Notes under the pieces: generated by a model
What the model saw: only the letters and a program-made list of their open reading frames with translations
Databases searched by the model: none
Told to the model about the DNA's origin: nothing
Assembly (NCBI RefSeq): GCF_025370785.1
Contig: NZ_JAMXFA010000021.1
Span: forward strand, 1-64,000
Length of the DNA stretch: 64,000 bases
Reading direction: 5' to 3'
From: Laspinema olomoucense D3b
Lineage (GTDB): Bacteria; Cyanobacteriota; Cyanobacteriia; Cyanobacteriales; Laspinemataceae
Shown: positions 8,952-18,423 of the stretch, piece by piece
Numbering within the stretch: position 1 is the stretch's first letter
How the letters are laid out: each line of letters starts with the position of its first letter
Made by a program: the position numbers and the translations under genes

Positions 8952-10073
8952 TTAGGGGACTGGGGTGAGGGGAAGGGTAACGGTAAAGGTCGTCCCTTGA
9001 CCCAGTTGGCTTTCTACGGTAATTTGACCGTGATGTAAATCTACGGACCGTTTGGCGATCGCCAGTCCCAACCCAGTTCCGGGAATCGTTCCCACATTAG
9101 AAGCGCGAGAAAATGGCACAAACAAGGTGTTGATTTCTTCGGGGTCAATGCCAATCCCGCGATCGCAGATTTGAAACACCACCTCATCTTCCTGGAAAGA
9201 TAGGTTAATCAAAATTTCCCCCCCTACCGGAGAATACTTAATCGCATTTGCAATTAAATTATTGAACAAATGCCACAGTAATTTTTGGTCGAGGTAGGCG
9301 GTTCGGGATTCTCCTTGTTGAGTAAAAATTAGGCGGTATTCCTGTCCCGCACTCAATTGGAAGGTTTCGACAATCCTCTCGCAAAATGATGCCAAATTTA
9401 AAGGGGCGGGGTTTAAGCTAGTTTTGGGAAAATCCGCTTTACCAAATTTTAAAATATCTTCAAGTAGCTGATTTAGGCTTTCCGTCGCCATCACAATTTG
9501 TTCAAGATGTTTTTGGGTTTTTTCCGGGGGCCAATTATCCACATACTCCTGAATTAATTCCGCTGAGGATTGAATAGTCGTCAGGGGGTTGCGAAATTCA
9601 TGGGCCGCCATCGACAAATATTGAGCTTTAATTTGGCTCATTTCTTCGGCTTTATAACGGTTAGTTTCTGCGGTAGAAACTGCTTTTTTGACTTCCAATT
9701 CAGCCTGATGCCTGGATAAAGCAATTTCGATAGTCACCCACAGTTCAGTTTCCCGAAAAGGTTTGAGAATGTAACCCAAAGGCTGAGTCACCTTCGCTCG
9801 TTTCAAGGTATTTTCATCAGCATAAGCGGTTAAATATACCACGGGAATTTCTAAGGTTTCCCGAATTTGATCCGCTGCCATAATTCCATCCATTAGCCCT
9901 TGCAGCATGATATCCATCAACACCAAATCCGGCTGATGAATGGCCGCAGCGGCGATGGCTTCTTCTCCCGAGGCTACGATATCCACCACCTCATATCCCA
10001 TTTTTTCTAAGCGGAGGGCAATATCTTCAGCAATAATGGCTTCATCTTCTACAACCAGAATTTTATGTGACAT
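8952..10073 (-). CDS. Response regulator-histidine kinase fusion (REC-HisKA-HATPase)
   Basis: 373 residues. The receiver domain occupies about 1-120 (acidic pair E9/D10, phosphoacceptor D54 in LVLMDIML, K104 in YILKPF). A short helix leads to the HisKA domain with H158 in MAAHEFRNPLTTI, then an HATPase domain with the N box (LFNNLIANAIKYSP), G1 box CDRGIGIDPEE and G2 box PGTGLGLAIAKR. It is cytosolic with no sensory module except the receiver, so it probably relays phosphate from another kinase. The HisKA to C-terminus region is closely similar to the 824-residue kinase at 18424-20898 (shared features: EEW/DNWP after the His helix, QLLEDIL, LAxFCE.IVE.FQ), so the two are paralogues. Another kinase gene lies upstream on the same strand after 144 bases; the two may form a phosphorelay. 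Confidence 0.93.
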   Translation of the reverse strand: MSHKILVVEDEAIIAEDIALRLEKMGYEVVDIVASGEEAIAAAAIHQPDLVLMDIMLQGLMDGIMAADQIRETLEIPVVYLTAYADENTLKRAKVTQPLGYILKPFRETELWVTIEIALSRHQAELEVKKAVSTAETNRYKAEEMSQIKAQYLSMAAHEFRNPLTTIQSSAELIQEYVDNWPPEKTQKHLEQIVMATESLNQLLEDILKFGKADFPKTSLNPAPLNLASFCERIVETFQLSAGQEYRLIFTQQGESRTAYLDQKLLWHLFNNLIANAIKYSPVGGEILINLSFQEDEVVFQICDRGIGIDPEEINTLFVPFSRASNVGTIPGTGLGLAIAKRSVDLHHGQITVESQLGQGTTFTVTLPLTPVP

Positions 10074-10217
10074 AACAGGTTTTCCCCAACTTTAATCGGT
10101 ACCATGAGACAGAATTCCTGTCCCTCAAGTTTTGTGTCAATTATAAAACTGAAATTGCCTGGGGTAAAGCAAAGAAGAGTGGGAACTCAAACCCTTTTGC
10201 GGATCCCCGAAACGGCG

Positions 10218-12413
10218 TTAAAGACCTTGGGGAGAGGGAAAGGTAATTTGAAAGCAAGCTCCGTGACTATTTTTAATATCCAGGGTTCCCCGTAATTGTC
10301 GGGTCAGAGCACGGACTAAGCGCAGTCCTAAAGAACTGGTTTTTTTGAAGTCTAATTCGTCCGGTAAGCCCCGACCCGTATCGCGCACCATCAGATTTAA
10401 TGTCTGATGATCCAAGGCGGAAAATTCTATAAAAATGGTTCCCGAACCGTCGTCGGGAAAGGCGTGTTTGAGGGAGTTGGAGACGAGTTCATTGAGCAAC
10501 AATCCGCAGGGAATTGCCGTATCTAGGTTGAGGGAAACATTTTCAATCTGCAGTTTTAACCGGACTTTTTTGGGGCTAATATTGTAGCAGGAAAATAAGT
10601 TGCTCGTCAGGCTTTCAATGTAATCATTGAAATCTATTTTAGCGAGGGTATCAGAGTGGTAAAGTTTTTCATGAATTAAGGCCATTGAAGCAATGCGGTT
10701 TTGACTATCGCGTAAAATCGATAAAATTCGCGGTTCTTCAATATAAGAACTTTGCAGGGAAAAAATACTGGAAATCACCTGCAAGTTATTTTTGACCCGA
10801 TGATGAACTTCCTTGAGGAGGAGTTCTTTTTCTTCTAGGGAGGCTTTAATTTGGCATTGGGCTTTTTTGCGATCGCTCAGTTCCACTTGCAGACGTTCGT
10901 AAAGTTCTGACTGCTGAATTGCAATGGTCAGTTGAGTGGCTAAAGAGGCTAAAAGGTCAATTTCCCCGCCTTGCCACTGCCGAGGTCCCGAACATTGATG
11001 GGCGATTAATAATCCCCACAGTGTATTTTTTTCAATGATGGGAACGACCAGTTTAGCGCGGACTTCGATGGTTTTCATAAACTCCACCAAACAGGGGACA
11101 ACCTGTCCGGAATCGCGGTCAACTAAGGCACAAATTCGTCCTTCAATGTACCGTTGATAATTTTCTACGGGAAACACTTCTTGGGGGAAAACCCGATTTA
11201 AGACCTTCAGCCAACCGGGTTTGACGGCTTCGGCGATCGCACTGCCGGTCCCATCAGCCCAGACCCGATAGACTAAGACGCGATCGCACCCGAGCACTTG
11301 CTGCACTTCCTCAACGGTGGTACTCAGAATTGTGGTTAAATCCAAGGAGTGGCGAATTCGTTGGGCGATCGCCCCAAGCAACCGTTCCCGTTCCACCTGT
11401 TGCCGCATCGCCTCTTCCGCCTGTTTGCGATCGCTGATATTCAACATCACCCCATCGGCGATCACATCCCCATTATCCATCCAAGTATAATGGGTATTGT
11501 CCTGCACCCACTTCAGTTCGCCCGAAGCACTAATAATGCGAAATTCCTGATGATCCCGGGGTTGTTGCCTCCCCCCGAGGGAGGCAATGCGCTCCCGAAA
11601 CCCCTCGCGATCGTGGGGATGGACTCGGCCAAATAATCCCCACAAATCCGCCATCGCATCCATAGGGTCGATCCCTGTGAGTTCTTTAATACCATCACTG
11701 ATGAAAGGAACCGTAATCCGTCCATCGGTCCGAACAATCGCCCGATACATCACCCCGGGCAAGTTCGCGGCGATCGCGGAAAACTGGCGATCGCGTTGCT
11801 CCCGGCGGGCAATTTCAATTTCTAGCCGTTCCACCGTCCGGGCTAATTCCGCAGTGCGCTCTTGCACCAAGGCTTCTAGGGTTTGATTTTCCCGATCAAT
11901 GTTAGAAATCAATTGATCCCGTTCCTGCTCCGCCTGTTTCTGCTCCGTTATATCTTGTACCAGGGATAAAATTGAAATCGGATGTCCCGCTTCATCTAAC
12001 AGAGCCGAATTATGCCACTCACACCAAATAACTTCCCCTTTTTTTGTATAATTTCGATAGCAAACAACATTGTGAGGTTCTTTCCCCTCCATGAGGCGAT
12101 CGAGGGCTGCGATAACCAACCCTTCATCCTCGGGATAATTACAAGGCCACTTTTGCCGAGGAATACCGATTACCTCTTGTGCCTTCCAACCCAAAATTTT
12201 TTCGGCTTGGGAAGACCATCGTTTCACCCCGAACACACAATCCCACTCGATCGCCCCTAGGGGAAAATTTTCTACATGAAAGGTTAATCTCTCGTAAGCC
12301 TGCCGCAGTTCTTCATGATCCGATGGTAGACTTTCCGCACCCTCCAAGGGGGGACGGGTGGGGGCGGCCCAGTTAGTCAAACGGTTCTCCGGCTGTTGGC
12401 TAAAATTTTGCAT
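10218..12413 (-). CDS. PAS-PAS-GAF sensor histidine kinase of the HisKA_2 type
   Basis: 731 residues, no membrane helix. Order: PAS about 45-165 ending in [10 protein letters not shown]; coiled coil about 165-210; PAS/PAC about 215-335 ending [13 protein letters not shown] about 345-510 with the phytochrome-like [10 protein letters not shown] segment but no obvious chromophore cysteine-histidine pair; HisKA_2 with the phosphorylation histidine in [12 protein letters not shown]; HATPase with [21 protein letters not shown] and SLGLRLV. The HisKA_2 histidine box is typical of kinases related to PdtaS and of stress-related signalling. The partner regulator is not fused; the REC-HK protein encoded immediately downstream on the same strand is a candidate. 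Signal unknown. Confidence 0.92.
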   Translation of the reverse strand: MQNFSQQPENRLTNWAAPTRPPLEGAESLPSDHEELRQAYERLTFHVENFPLGAIEWDCVFGVKRWSSQAEKILGWKAQEVIGIPRQKWPCNYPEDEGLVIAALDRLMEGKEPHNVVCYRNYTKKGEVIWCEWHNSALLDEAGHPISILSLVQDITEQKQAEQERDQLISNIDRENQTLEALVQERTAELARTVERLEIEIARREQRDRQFSAIAANLPGVMYRAIVRTDGRITVPFISDGIKELTGIDPMDAMADLWGLFGRVHPHDREGFRERIASLGGRQQPRDHQEFRIISASGELKWVQDNTHYTWMDNGDVIADGVMLNISDRKQAEEAMRQQVERERLLGAIAQRIRHSLDLTTILSTTVEEVQQVLGCDRVLVYRVWADGTGSAIAEAVKPGWLKVLNRVFPQEVFPVENYQRYIEGRICALVDRDSGQVVPCLVEFMKTIEVRAKLVVPIIEKNTLWGLLIAHQCSGPRQWQGGEIDLLASLATQLTIAIQQSELYERLQVELSDRKKAQCQIKASLEEKELLLKEVHHRVKNNLQVISSIFSLQSSYIEEPRILSILRDSQNRIASMALIHEKLYHSDTLAKIDFNDYIESLTSNLFSCYNISPKKVRLKLQIENVSLNLDTAIPCGLLLNELVSNSLKHAFPDDGSGTIFIEFSALDHQTLNLMVRDTGRGLPDELDFKKTSSLGLRLVRALTRQLRGTLDIKNSHGACFQITFPSPQGL

Positions 12414-12716
12414 TCCTTACCTTCCCGAACTCAATCCCCTTCAGCGGTTTCACGACTCCTATTTTTGATAGGCAGTGGCTTTCCTGGCGACCTCCAACCG
12501 AGAACCCCAAACATCTCGGGGGTCGAGTTGCGGTCCCTGACGCCTTCAGGACTTGCCCTGAACCAGCCGGTTTTTTGGACTCCCAGTGGGGGGATTCCAT
12601 TAATCCCAGGCTTTTAGGACAAAAATCCCAGAGATTTTACATCAGGGTTCGCACTGCCTGCATTCCCTAATTTTAGGTTTTGCTATGTCTTTATATTCTG
12701 TCGCGAAAAAGACCCA
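12414..12716. other. Leader region with several short hairpins
   Basis: No open frame is convincing. Upstream of the minus-strand kinase gene there are three short hairpins in a row: CCTAT/ATAGG at 12458-12472, CCGAGA/TCTCGG at 12498-12519, and TTCAGG/CCTGAA at 12545-12562. They could be a structured 5' leader on the minus strand or decayed repeats. I match them to no known riboswitch class. Confidence 0.35.
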
Positions 12717-12738
12717 GTTGCCAAAAAAGTTTGGCAAC
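12717..12738 (-). terminator. Hairpin downstream of alpha/beta hydrolase gene
   Basis: Perfect 9-bp arms GTTGCCAAA / TTTGGCAAC with a four-base loop, 22 bases after the hydrolase stop. On the minus strand the T-run (GTCTTTTT) comes a few bases after the stem rather than directly, so this is a probable but non-canonical terminator. Confidence 0.55.
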
Positions 12739-12760
12739 TGTGGAACAGCCGTGGATCAGT

Positions 12761-13648
12761 TCAGAACTTAGACCATTCCAGAATGTGCTTCGCCGTCATC
12801 TGGGGTTGTTCTAAATGGGGAACGTGACCACAGTTGGGAATCCAGATTAGCTTACTTGAGGCGATCGCTTCCGCGAACTTGTAAGCATCCGCTGTGCCCA
12901 AAATTTGGTCATCTTCTCCCCATAAAATTAGAGTCGGTTTGTCTACCTGCTCAATTTTATCTGCTAAAAAGTTGTAGCCCCCGCTTTTGGTAAAGGCGAT
13001 CGTGCCGCGATCCCACCCCGGCATCTGCAAATGCAGACTCGCACAAGCTGCGGCATCTGCCGAAGCTAACGCGCGATCGCAGTACGCTTTCAGACTGATT
13101 TGTTGCCGAATCCGAGGATTTCTTAAAAATTGGGTTGCCAAATACCCCAGGGGGGGAAACATCATCTTGCCCATCGCGGGACCCTTGGCAAACCCAGCAC
13201 TATCAATTAACACCAATTTTTGCACCGCATTCGGGTAAGATAAGGTAAAATCGAGCGCCGCTGCACCGCCCATTGATACCCCTACTACAATCATGGGCTG
13301 TTGAATTAATTGGGTCCAAAACTCATATAAATGGGTTTTAATCGCCGAGGGTGTAATCGGAATTTCCGGCAGGCGATGGGTAAATCCAAATCCCAATAAA
13401 TCCATCGCCCAAGTTTGGTGCTCTGCTGCCAGCAACGGCAGCAACCGGCGAAACTCAAACACGGAACTATCAAACCCATGTAGCAGCAAAATCGGCGGCC
13501 CCCCCCGCCCTTCCCGAACGAAACTCGTCGGAATCGGGCGATCGCCCCCGGAAGTCAGGATGTCCTGACATTCGATTCTTTGTGCCAGGGCGATCGAAGT
13601 GGATTCCGTCAAAAACTTAACATCAGAAGGCAGAAAACTCGGAAACAT
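12761..13648 (-). CDS. Alpha/beta hydrolase
   Basis: 295 residues from the ATG at 13646-13648; a GTG 39 bases further upstream is an alternative. The core has the oxyanion region ILLLHGFDSS, the nucleophile elbow VVGVSMGG with the catalytic serine, the acid in LWGEDDQILG, and the histidine in NCGHVPHLEQP. This complete Ser-Asp-His triad places it with the large family of esterases, lipases and haloperoxidase-like hydrolases. The substrate cannot be assigned. It is soluble, with no clear signal peptide. It is divergent from the GH57 gene, whose start is 88 bases away. Confidence 0.9.
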   Translation of the reverse strand: MFPSFLPSDVKFLTESTSIALAQRIECQDILTSGGDRPIPTSFVREGRGGPPILLLHGFDSSVFEFRRLLPLLAAEHQTWAMDLLGFGFTHRLPEIPITPSAIKTHLYEFWTQLIQQPMIVVGVSMGGAAALDFTLSYPNAVQKLVLIDSAGFAKGPAMGKMMFPPLGYLATQFLRNPRIRQQISLKAYCDRALASADAAACASLHLQMPGWDRGTIAFTKSGGYNFLADKIEQVDKPTLILWGEDDQILGTADAYKFAEAIASSKLIWIPNCGHVPHLEQPQMTAKHILEWSKF

Positions 13649-13736
13649 AATTTTGATAGAATTCAAAAAGTGTCGGTTGCAAGACACTCAATCAACAGTA
13701 AACTAAAAATAGCACGTCAAAGCAGCAATTAAAATT

Positions 13737-15236
13737 ATGGTTTCCCTCGCCCCCACACCCACAGATCTTCCCAAATTAGATGAATTTGCACAAGGATTAC
13801 CCAATATTTGCGGCTGGGAAAACGCAGTTCGTTCCGTCGTTCAACATAACGAACCTGTATTTTTGCCTATTACAAATATCCGATTAGAAGACATTAGTGC
13901 TGCATTTGCGATCGCCTTGCATATGCACCAACCCACCATCCCGGCAGGACCCAACGGTGAGTATATCGGCCACTTGCAATATATGTTTGAACATACCGGC
14001 GAAGGCGATAATCACAATGCCGGACCCTTCTCCTGGTGCTACAGTCGCATGGGGGAATTCATTCCCGAACTCGTTGCCAATGGTTGTAATCCCCGAGTCA
14101 TGTTAGATTACTCCGGCAATTTATTGTGGGGATTGCGACAAATGGGACGCCATGATGTCATCGATAGTCTCAAACGCATCACCTGCGACCCCCAATACTA
14201 TCTCCATGTGGAATGGTTAGGAACTATGTGGAGTCATGCCGTGGTTCCCTCCACTCCCCTGCCGGATCTAAAACTACATATTCAAGCATGGCAACATTAT
14301 TTTGCCTCAATTTTTGGCTGGGAAGCCCTCGCCCGAGTCAAAGGATTTTCCCCCCCAGAAATGCACCTTCCCAACCATCCTGATACCCTCTTTGAGTTGA
14401 TCAAAGCCCTCAAAGAAAGTGGCTATCGCTGGATTATGGTTCAGGAACATTCCGTGGAAACCTTAGAGGGTCATAGTCTGGGCTACAAACATCTTCCCCA
14501 CCGCCTAATTGCCCGAAATTCCCACGGAGAAACCACCAGTATTACTGCCTTAATTAAAACCCAAGGGTCTGATACTAAATTAGTGGCACAAATGCAGCCT
14601 TATTATGAAGCCAAAACCCTGTCTAAACAGCAAATTGGGTCGGTAACCGTTCCCCCTATTGTTACACAAATTGGTGATGGGGAAAATGGGGGCGTGATGA
14701 TGAATGAATTTCCCGACGGCTTCAAACGCACTACTTATGAAATTGCCCAAAATAATGGGGGAAAATCGGGAACGGTTGCTCTTAACGGGACTGAATATTT
14801 AGAACTGATTGAAGCGGCAGGCTGTTCCCCCGAAGAGTATTCCCCTTGTCAAGCGGTGCAACAACATAAAATCTGGCAACGGGTTGATCTAGAGAATGTC
14901 ACCCCTGAAAAAGTAGCCGAGGCGATCGCGCAGTTAAAGCAAGAAGACCATCAATTTCATGTGGATGGTTCCTCCTGGACGAATAACCTCAATTGGGTGC
15001 AAGGCTATGAAAATGTAGTCGGACCCATGAATTCCCTCAGCGCCCTATTTCATGAAAAAATTGATCCGCTCATGGGTGATGAAAACTTTACCCAAGAACC
15101 GCGCTATCGTCAAGCCTTACTGAACAATTTGTTAACCCAAACCAGTTGTTTTCGCTACTGGGGACAAGGAATGTGGACTGACTTTGCCCGGTCCATCTAC
15201 AATCGGGCGATCGACCAGTTAAACAACGACTTTTAA
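13737..15236 (+). CDS. Glycoside hydrolase family 57 protein
   Basis: 499 residues. The GH57 first conserved region is visible as LHMHQPTIP near residue 60. Further matches are the EMHLPNHPDTLFELIKALKE and RWIMVQEHSVE segments in the catalytic barrel. GH57 members are alpha-amylases, amylopullulanases, branching enzymes and related alpha-glucan enzymes, so a role in glycogen or storage-glucan metabolism is likely, but the exact specificity is not visible. No signal peptide, so cytoplasmic. The ATG at 13737 is the only sensible start. It is convergent with the prolyl oligopeptidase gene and separated from it by repeats. Confidence 0.85.
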   Translation: MVSLAPTPTDLPKLDEFAQGLPNICGWENAVRSVVQHNEPVFLPITNIRLEDISAAFAIALHMHQPTIPAGPNGEYIGHLQYMFEHTGEGDNHNAGPFSWCYSRMGEFIPELVANGCNPRVMLDYSGNLLWGLRQMGRHDVIDSLKRITCDPQYYLHVEWLGTMWSHAVVPSTPLPDLKLHIQAWQHYFASIFGWEALARVKGFSPPEMHLPNHPDTLFELIKALKESGYRWIMVQEHSVETLEGHSLGYKHLPHRLIARNSHGETTSITALIKTQGSDTKLVAQMQPYYEAKTLSKQQIGSVTVPPIVTQIGDGENGGVMMNEFPDGFKRTTYEIAQNNGGKSGTVALNGTEYLELIEAAGCSPEEYSPCQAVQQHKIWQRVDLENVTPEKVAEAIAQLKQEDHQFHVDGSSWTNNLNWVQGYENVVGPMNSLSALFHEKIDPLMGDENFTQEPRYRQALLNNLLTQTSCFRYWGQGMWTDFARSIYNRAIDQLNNDF

Positions 15237-15311
15237 CCGTCCAAGTTCAACATCAAAACGTCAATCCTTATTAATAAACCTCCTGCTTTCATTCGGGATT
15301 GATCCCCCCAA

Positions 15312-15330
15312 CCCCCCTTAATAAGGGGGG
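15312..15330. repeat. CCCCCCTTA/TAAGGGGGG palindrome
   Basis: Perfect 9-base arms around a single A. This C/G-run hairpin sits between two convergent genes. Similar stretches appear around 30620-30680. No T-run follows. Confidence 0.6.
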
Positions 15331-15421
15331 CTTAAGAGATTGAGGTAAGAGGTCTAATGTTTGTAATAACAAGTTCAGTTGTTATAGCAAATCCGGGTAT
15401 CAAAAGTCTGTTTTTGCTCTT

Positions 15422-15480
15422 TAGCCCGCGTAGGCGGGCTTTGTTCGTATAGCCTCCGGGCTTAAGCCTGGGGGGTTTTA
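15422..15480 (+). repeat. Dispersed hairpin repeat, copy C
   Basis: Begins TAGCCCGCGTAGGCGGGCTT, continues TTCGTATAGCC, then a second hairpin and GGGGGGTTTTA. It matches in plan the copies at 60004-60063 and 60122-60201 (AGCCtGCGgAGGCaGGCTTcGTcCGTATAGCC, second hairpin, GGGTTTTTAG). It lies just after the 3' end of a minus-strand gene, as the other copies do. Confidence 0.75.
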
Positions 15481-15505
15481 TAGACTTTGAATGCCGAATT
15501 CCGTA

Positions 15506-17578
15506 TTACTCCTTAACTGGAATCTCCATCTGTAAGGTTCGGACTAGAAATGCCCACTTATCGGCGGCTTCCTCGATGATTTTAGCAGTGGGTTTTCCGG
15601 CACCATGTCCGGCTTTGGTTTCAATGCGAATCAGGACGGGTGCATTCGAGGTATGCGCTTCTTGTAAGGCAGCGGCGAACTTGAAACTATGTGCGGGAAC
15701 AACGCGATCGTCGTGATCTGCGGTGGTAATGAGAGTGGCTGGATAGGCAGTACCCGGTTTAAGGTTATGTAAGGGAGAGTAAGCATACAAGGCTTTAAAT
15801 TCATCGGGATTATCCGGGGAACCGTAATCGGAACACCAGGCCCAGCCAATGGTAAACTTGTGGAAACGTAACATATCCAGGACACCGACGGCAGGGAGGG
15901 CAGCAGCGAACAGGTCCGGGCGTTGTGTCATACAGGCCCCGACTAATAATCCGCCATTGCTGCCACCGGCGATCGCCAGTTTCTGGGGTCGCGTGTACTG
16001 ATGTTCGATTAACCACTCCGCAGCGGCAATAAAATCATCAAACACATTTTGTTTATTTAACTTCGTCCCCCCTTGATGCCAATCTTCTCCGTATTCTCCC
16101 CCACCGCGTAGATTAGGAATGGCAATGATGCCGCCCAATTCCATCCAGACGACTTGGGAGACAGAAAAACTTGGGGTGAGGGAAATATTAAATCCGCCAT
16201 ATCCATACAAATAGGTGGGATTATTTCCATCCCGTTGGATTCCCTGTTTATGGATGATGAACATCGGTACTTGGGTGCCATCTTTACTGGTGTAAAAGAT
16301 TTGCTCCGTTGTATAATTATCTGGGTTGAAGTCTACCTCGGGTTTTCGATAAAGGGTACTCTTCCCGGTCACCATATCGTAACGATAAATCGTGGGTGGC
16401 GTAGTAAAGCTGGTGAAACTATAAAAGGTTTCAGTATCGTGGCGTTTGCCATTAAATCCACCGGCAGAACCGATTCCCGGTAATTCGACTTCGCGGATGA
16501 AGGAACCATCGAGGTTAAAGAGTTTAATTTGACTGCGCGCATCTTTGAGATAATCGGCTACAAATTGATTATTTAAAAGACCGATACTTTCTAAGGTTTC
16601 GGCGGCTTCGGGAATCAGTTCTTGCCGATCGCCAGTGCGGATATTCAAGGCGATCGCCCGTCCCCGGGGGGCATCCAAGTCCGTTTGAAACCAAAACACA
16701 TCCCCTTCTTTATCAATAAACCCATACTGGGCTTCAAATTCGGTAATTAATTCAATAACGGAAGCGTCAGGATTGGTTAAATCTTTGTAAAATACCAAGT
16801 TTTTCGGGTCAGTACCGCGCCAGACCGAGATAATCAGCACCGTGCCATCTTCACTGACACCCCCGCTAAATCCCCATTCTTTTTGATCAGGACGATGGTA
16901 GATTAAAATATCATCAGATTGGGGAGTACCGAGGCGATGATAGAAGAGTTTTTGATAATAGTTAACCTCTTCATATTGGCCTTTGGTGTTGGGTTCATCA
17001 TAGCGGCTGTAGAAAAACCCTTGATGGTCGTGGGTCCAAGAAGCACCGGAGAATTTAATCCATTGAAGATGGTCGGATAAATCCTCGCCGGTTTCAATAT
17101 CGCGCACTTTCCACTCTTGCCAATCGGAACCGGAGGAAGAGAGACCATAAGCCATGAATTGAGCATTTTCGCTAATGGCAATACCTCCTAGGGCGATAGT
17201 GCCATCTTCCGAGAGCTTATTGGGGTCGAGCAAAACCCGAGGTTGATCATCGAGGTGATTGAGGACATAGAGAACGCTTTGATTTTGCAGTCCATCGTTT
17301 TTAAAATAAAAATACCGACTGCCTTTTTTAAAAGGGATACTGTACTTGGAATAATCCCAAAGTTGAGTCAAGCGATTTTTGAGGCGATCGCGTTGAGGAA
17401 TTTCGTTAAGATAAGCAAAAGTGACTGTATTTTGCGCTTCTACCCAAGCTTTGGTTTCCTCAGCGTCGGGGTCTTCCAACCAACGATAAGGATCGGAAAT
17501 CTGGATACCGTGGTAGTCATCCACGATATCGCCTTTACGAGTATTGGGATAGCTGAGGGTTCCGTCGAAATAGGACAT
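15506..17578 (-). CDS. Prolyl oligopeptidase family serine peptidase (S9A)
   Basis: 690 residues, the usual length for prolyl endopeptidases, which cut short peptides after proline. The N-terminal segment (DDYHGIQISDPYRWLEDPD) is the family hallmark. A beta-propeller (about 70-410) gates the C-terminal alpha/beta hydrolase domain with nucleophile AIAGGSNGGLLVGA, acid in TADHDDRVVPAHS and histidine in KAGHGAGKPT. There is no signal peptide, so it is probably cytosolic. All catalytic residues are present. It ends about 25 bases from a dispersed hairpin repeat. Its upstream region contains the 52-bp perfect palindrome 297 bases before the start. Confidence 0.95.
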   Translation of the reverse strand: MSYFDGTLSYPNTRKGDIVDDYHGIQISDPYRWLEDPDAEETKAWVEAQNTVTFAYLNEIPQRDRLKNRLTQLWDYSKYSIPFKKGSRYFYFKNDGLQNQSVLYVLNHLDDQPRVLLDPNKLSEDGTIALGGIAISENAQFMAYGLSSSGSDWQEWKVRDIETGEDLSDHLQWIKFSGASWTHDHQGFFYSRYDEPNTKGQYEEVNYYQKLFYHRLGTPQSDDILIYHRPDQKEWGFSGGVSEDGTVLIISVWRGTDPKNLVFYKDLTNPDASVIELITEFEAQYGFIDKEGDVFWFQTDLDAPRGRAIALNIRTGDRQELIPEAAETLESIGLLNNQFVADYLKDARSQIKLFNLDGSFIREVELPGIGSAGGFNGKRHDTETFYSFTSFTTPPTIYRYDMVTGKSTLYRKPEVDFNPDNYTTEQIFYTSKDGTQVPMFIIHKQGIQRDGNNPTYLYGYGGFNISLTPSFSVSQVVWMELGGIIAIPNLRGGGEYGEDWHQGGTKLNKQNVFDDFIAAAEWLIEHQYTRPQKLAIAGGSNGGLLVGACMTQRPDLFAAALPAVGVLDMLRFHKFTIGWAWCSDYGSPDNPDEFKALYAYSPLHNLKPGTAYPATLITTADHDDRVVPAHSFKFAAALQEAHTSNAPVLIRIETKAGHGAGKPTAKIIEEAADKWAFLVRTLQMEIPVKE

Positions 17579-18386
17579 ACACTTAGGGAATTAAGGAGTG
17601 TATTCTAGTGTAGCGTTTTGCCTAGAGGATTAAAGCCTTACCGGGGACTGGGAGGGCTTTTTTACCTACCCACCATAACCGGGCGATCGGTACAGATTGG
17701 CTCCCAGGAACCCCGTCCCCAGCCCAGCCCCCTCCCGAGGGAGGAATCGCGACAGAATCGCCCCAGGTGTCCGTGATGGCAAGGGAAGCGGTGATTTTTC
17801 AGCCCGAGGTAGGAGCTCGGATTCCCCCACCCTAGGTGATCGGTTATAATCTCCGGATTTTCTGCTCTGTCCAATCAGAATAGAGAGAACTCCATTGCGA
17901 TCGCAATGGAGTTCTCTCTATTCTGAACTGTTCCCCACTCCATGTACCCTAACAAGAAGATCAAAGGGGAAAAACATCCGGTGTAGAAGCAGCTTAATGG
18001 TAGGGTGGGGTCTAAATCCTCCGGGGTCACCCCCCATTCTAGGGTAGCCACGCTCTCAGACTCTAACTGATCCTGAGCCAGCGCGGCTAGGGCTAAGGGT
18101 TTCCCCAAACAGATGCCCTGTCCGGGAGCATCTACACAGAGGTCACCGGGGAAAAATGCCCTCTTGTTTACCCCAGTCTGGAGCGGATCCTAAAGAAAGC
18201 GGGTATCGCCCCTAAGTGGCCTCTATCAATCAACTGACGAATTGTCCGTGGCGAGGGCTACATAAATTAGATTGAGGTAAATGCTTCCATCGGCGAGTTA
18301 TTTAGAATACAAGCTAAAGCAATTGGGTCGCCAACAATGGGAAGTATAAAAAAGCCTTTTTGAATCAAACCAGTAGTTGAGTGAAG
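17579..18386. other. Divergent intergenic region with palindrome and possible gene relic
   Basis: Besides the palindrome at 17875-17926, the minus strand is open from about 18189 down to 17875, without an ATG, giving protein-like sequence (for example FFPGDLCVDAPGQGICLGKP then LALAALAQDQLESESVATLE). I do not recognise a family. It may be a gene relic or chance. The remainder is featureless apart from poly-T and C-rich stretches. Confidence 0.35.
17875..17926. repeat. Perfect 52-bp palindrome centred on HIP1
   Basis: Two 26-base arms, TCAGAATAGAGAG... and its exact reverse complement, meet without a spacer at the octamer GCGATCGC (17897-17904). No mismatch is seen. A loopless perfect palindrome of this size can extrude as a cruciform or form a very stable RNA hairpin. 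No T-run follows on either strand. Confidence 0.95.
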
Positions 18387-18416
18387 TTGACCCTTTCTTT
18401 CTTACAGTGCTACATT
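18387..18416 (+). promoter_or_regulatory. Candidate sigma-70 promoter for the 824-residue kinase
   Basis: TTGACC (18387-18392), an 18-base spacer and TACATT (18411-18416). The ATG at 18424 is only eight bases beyond the -10 box and has no Shine-Dalgarno sequence, so transcription from here would give a leaderless or nearly leaderless mRNA. Confidence 0.4.
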
Positions 18417-18423
18417 TTTTACT

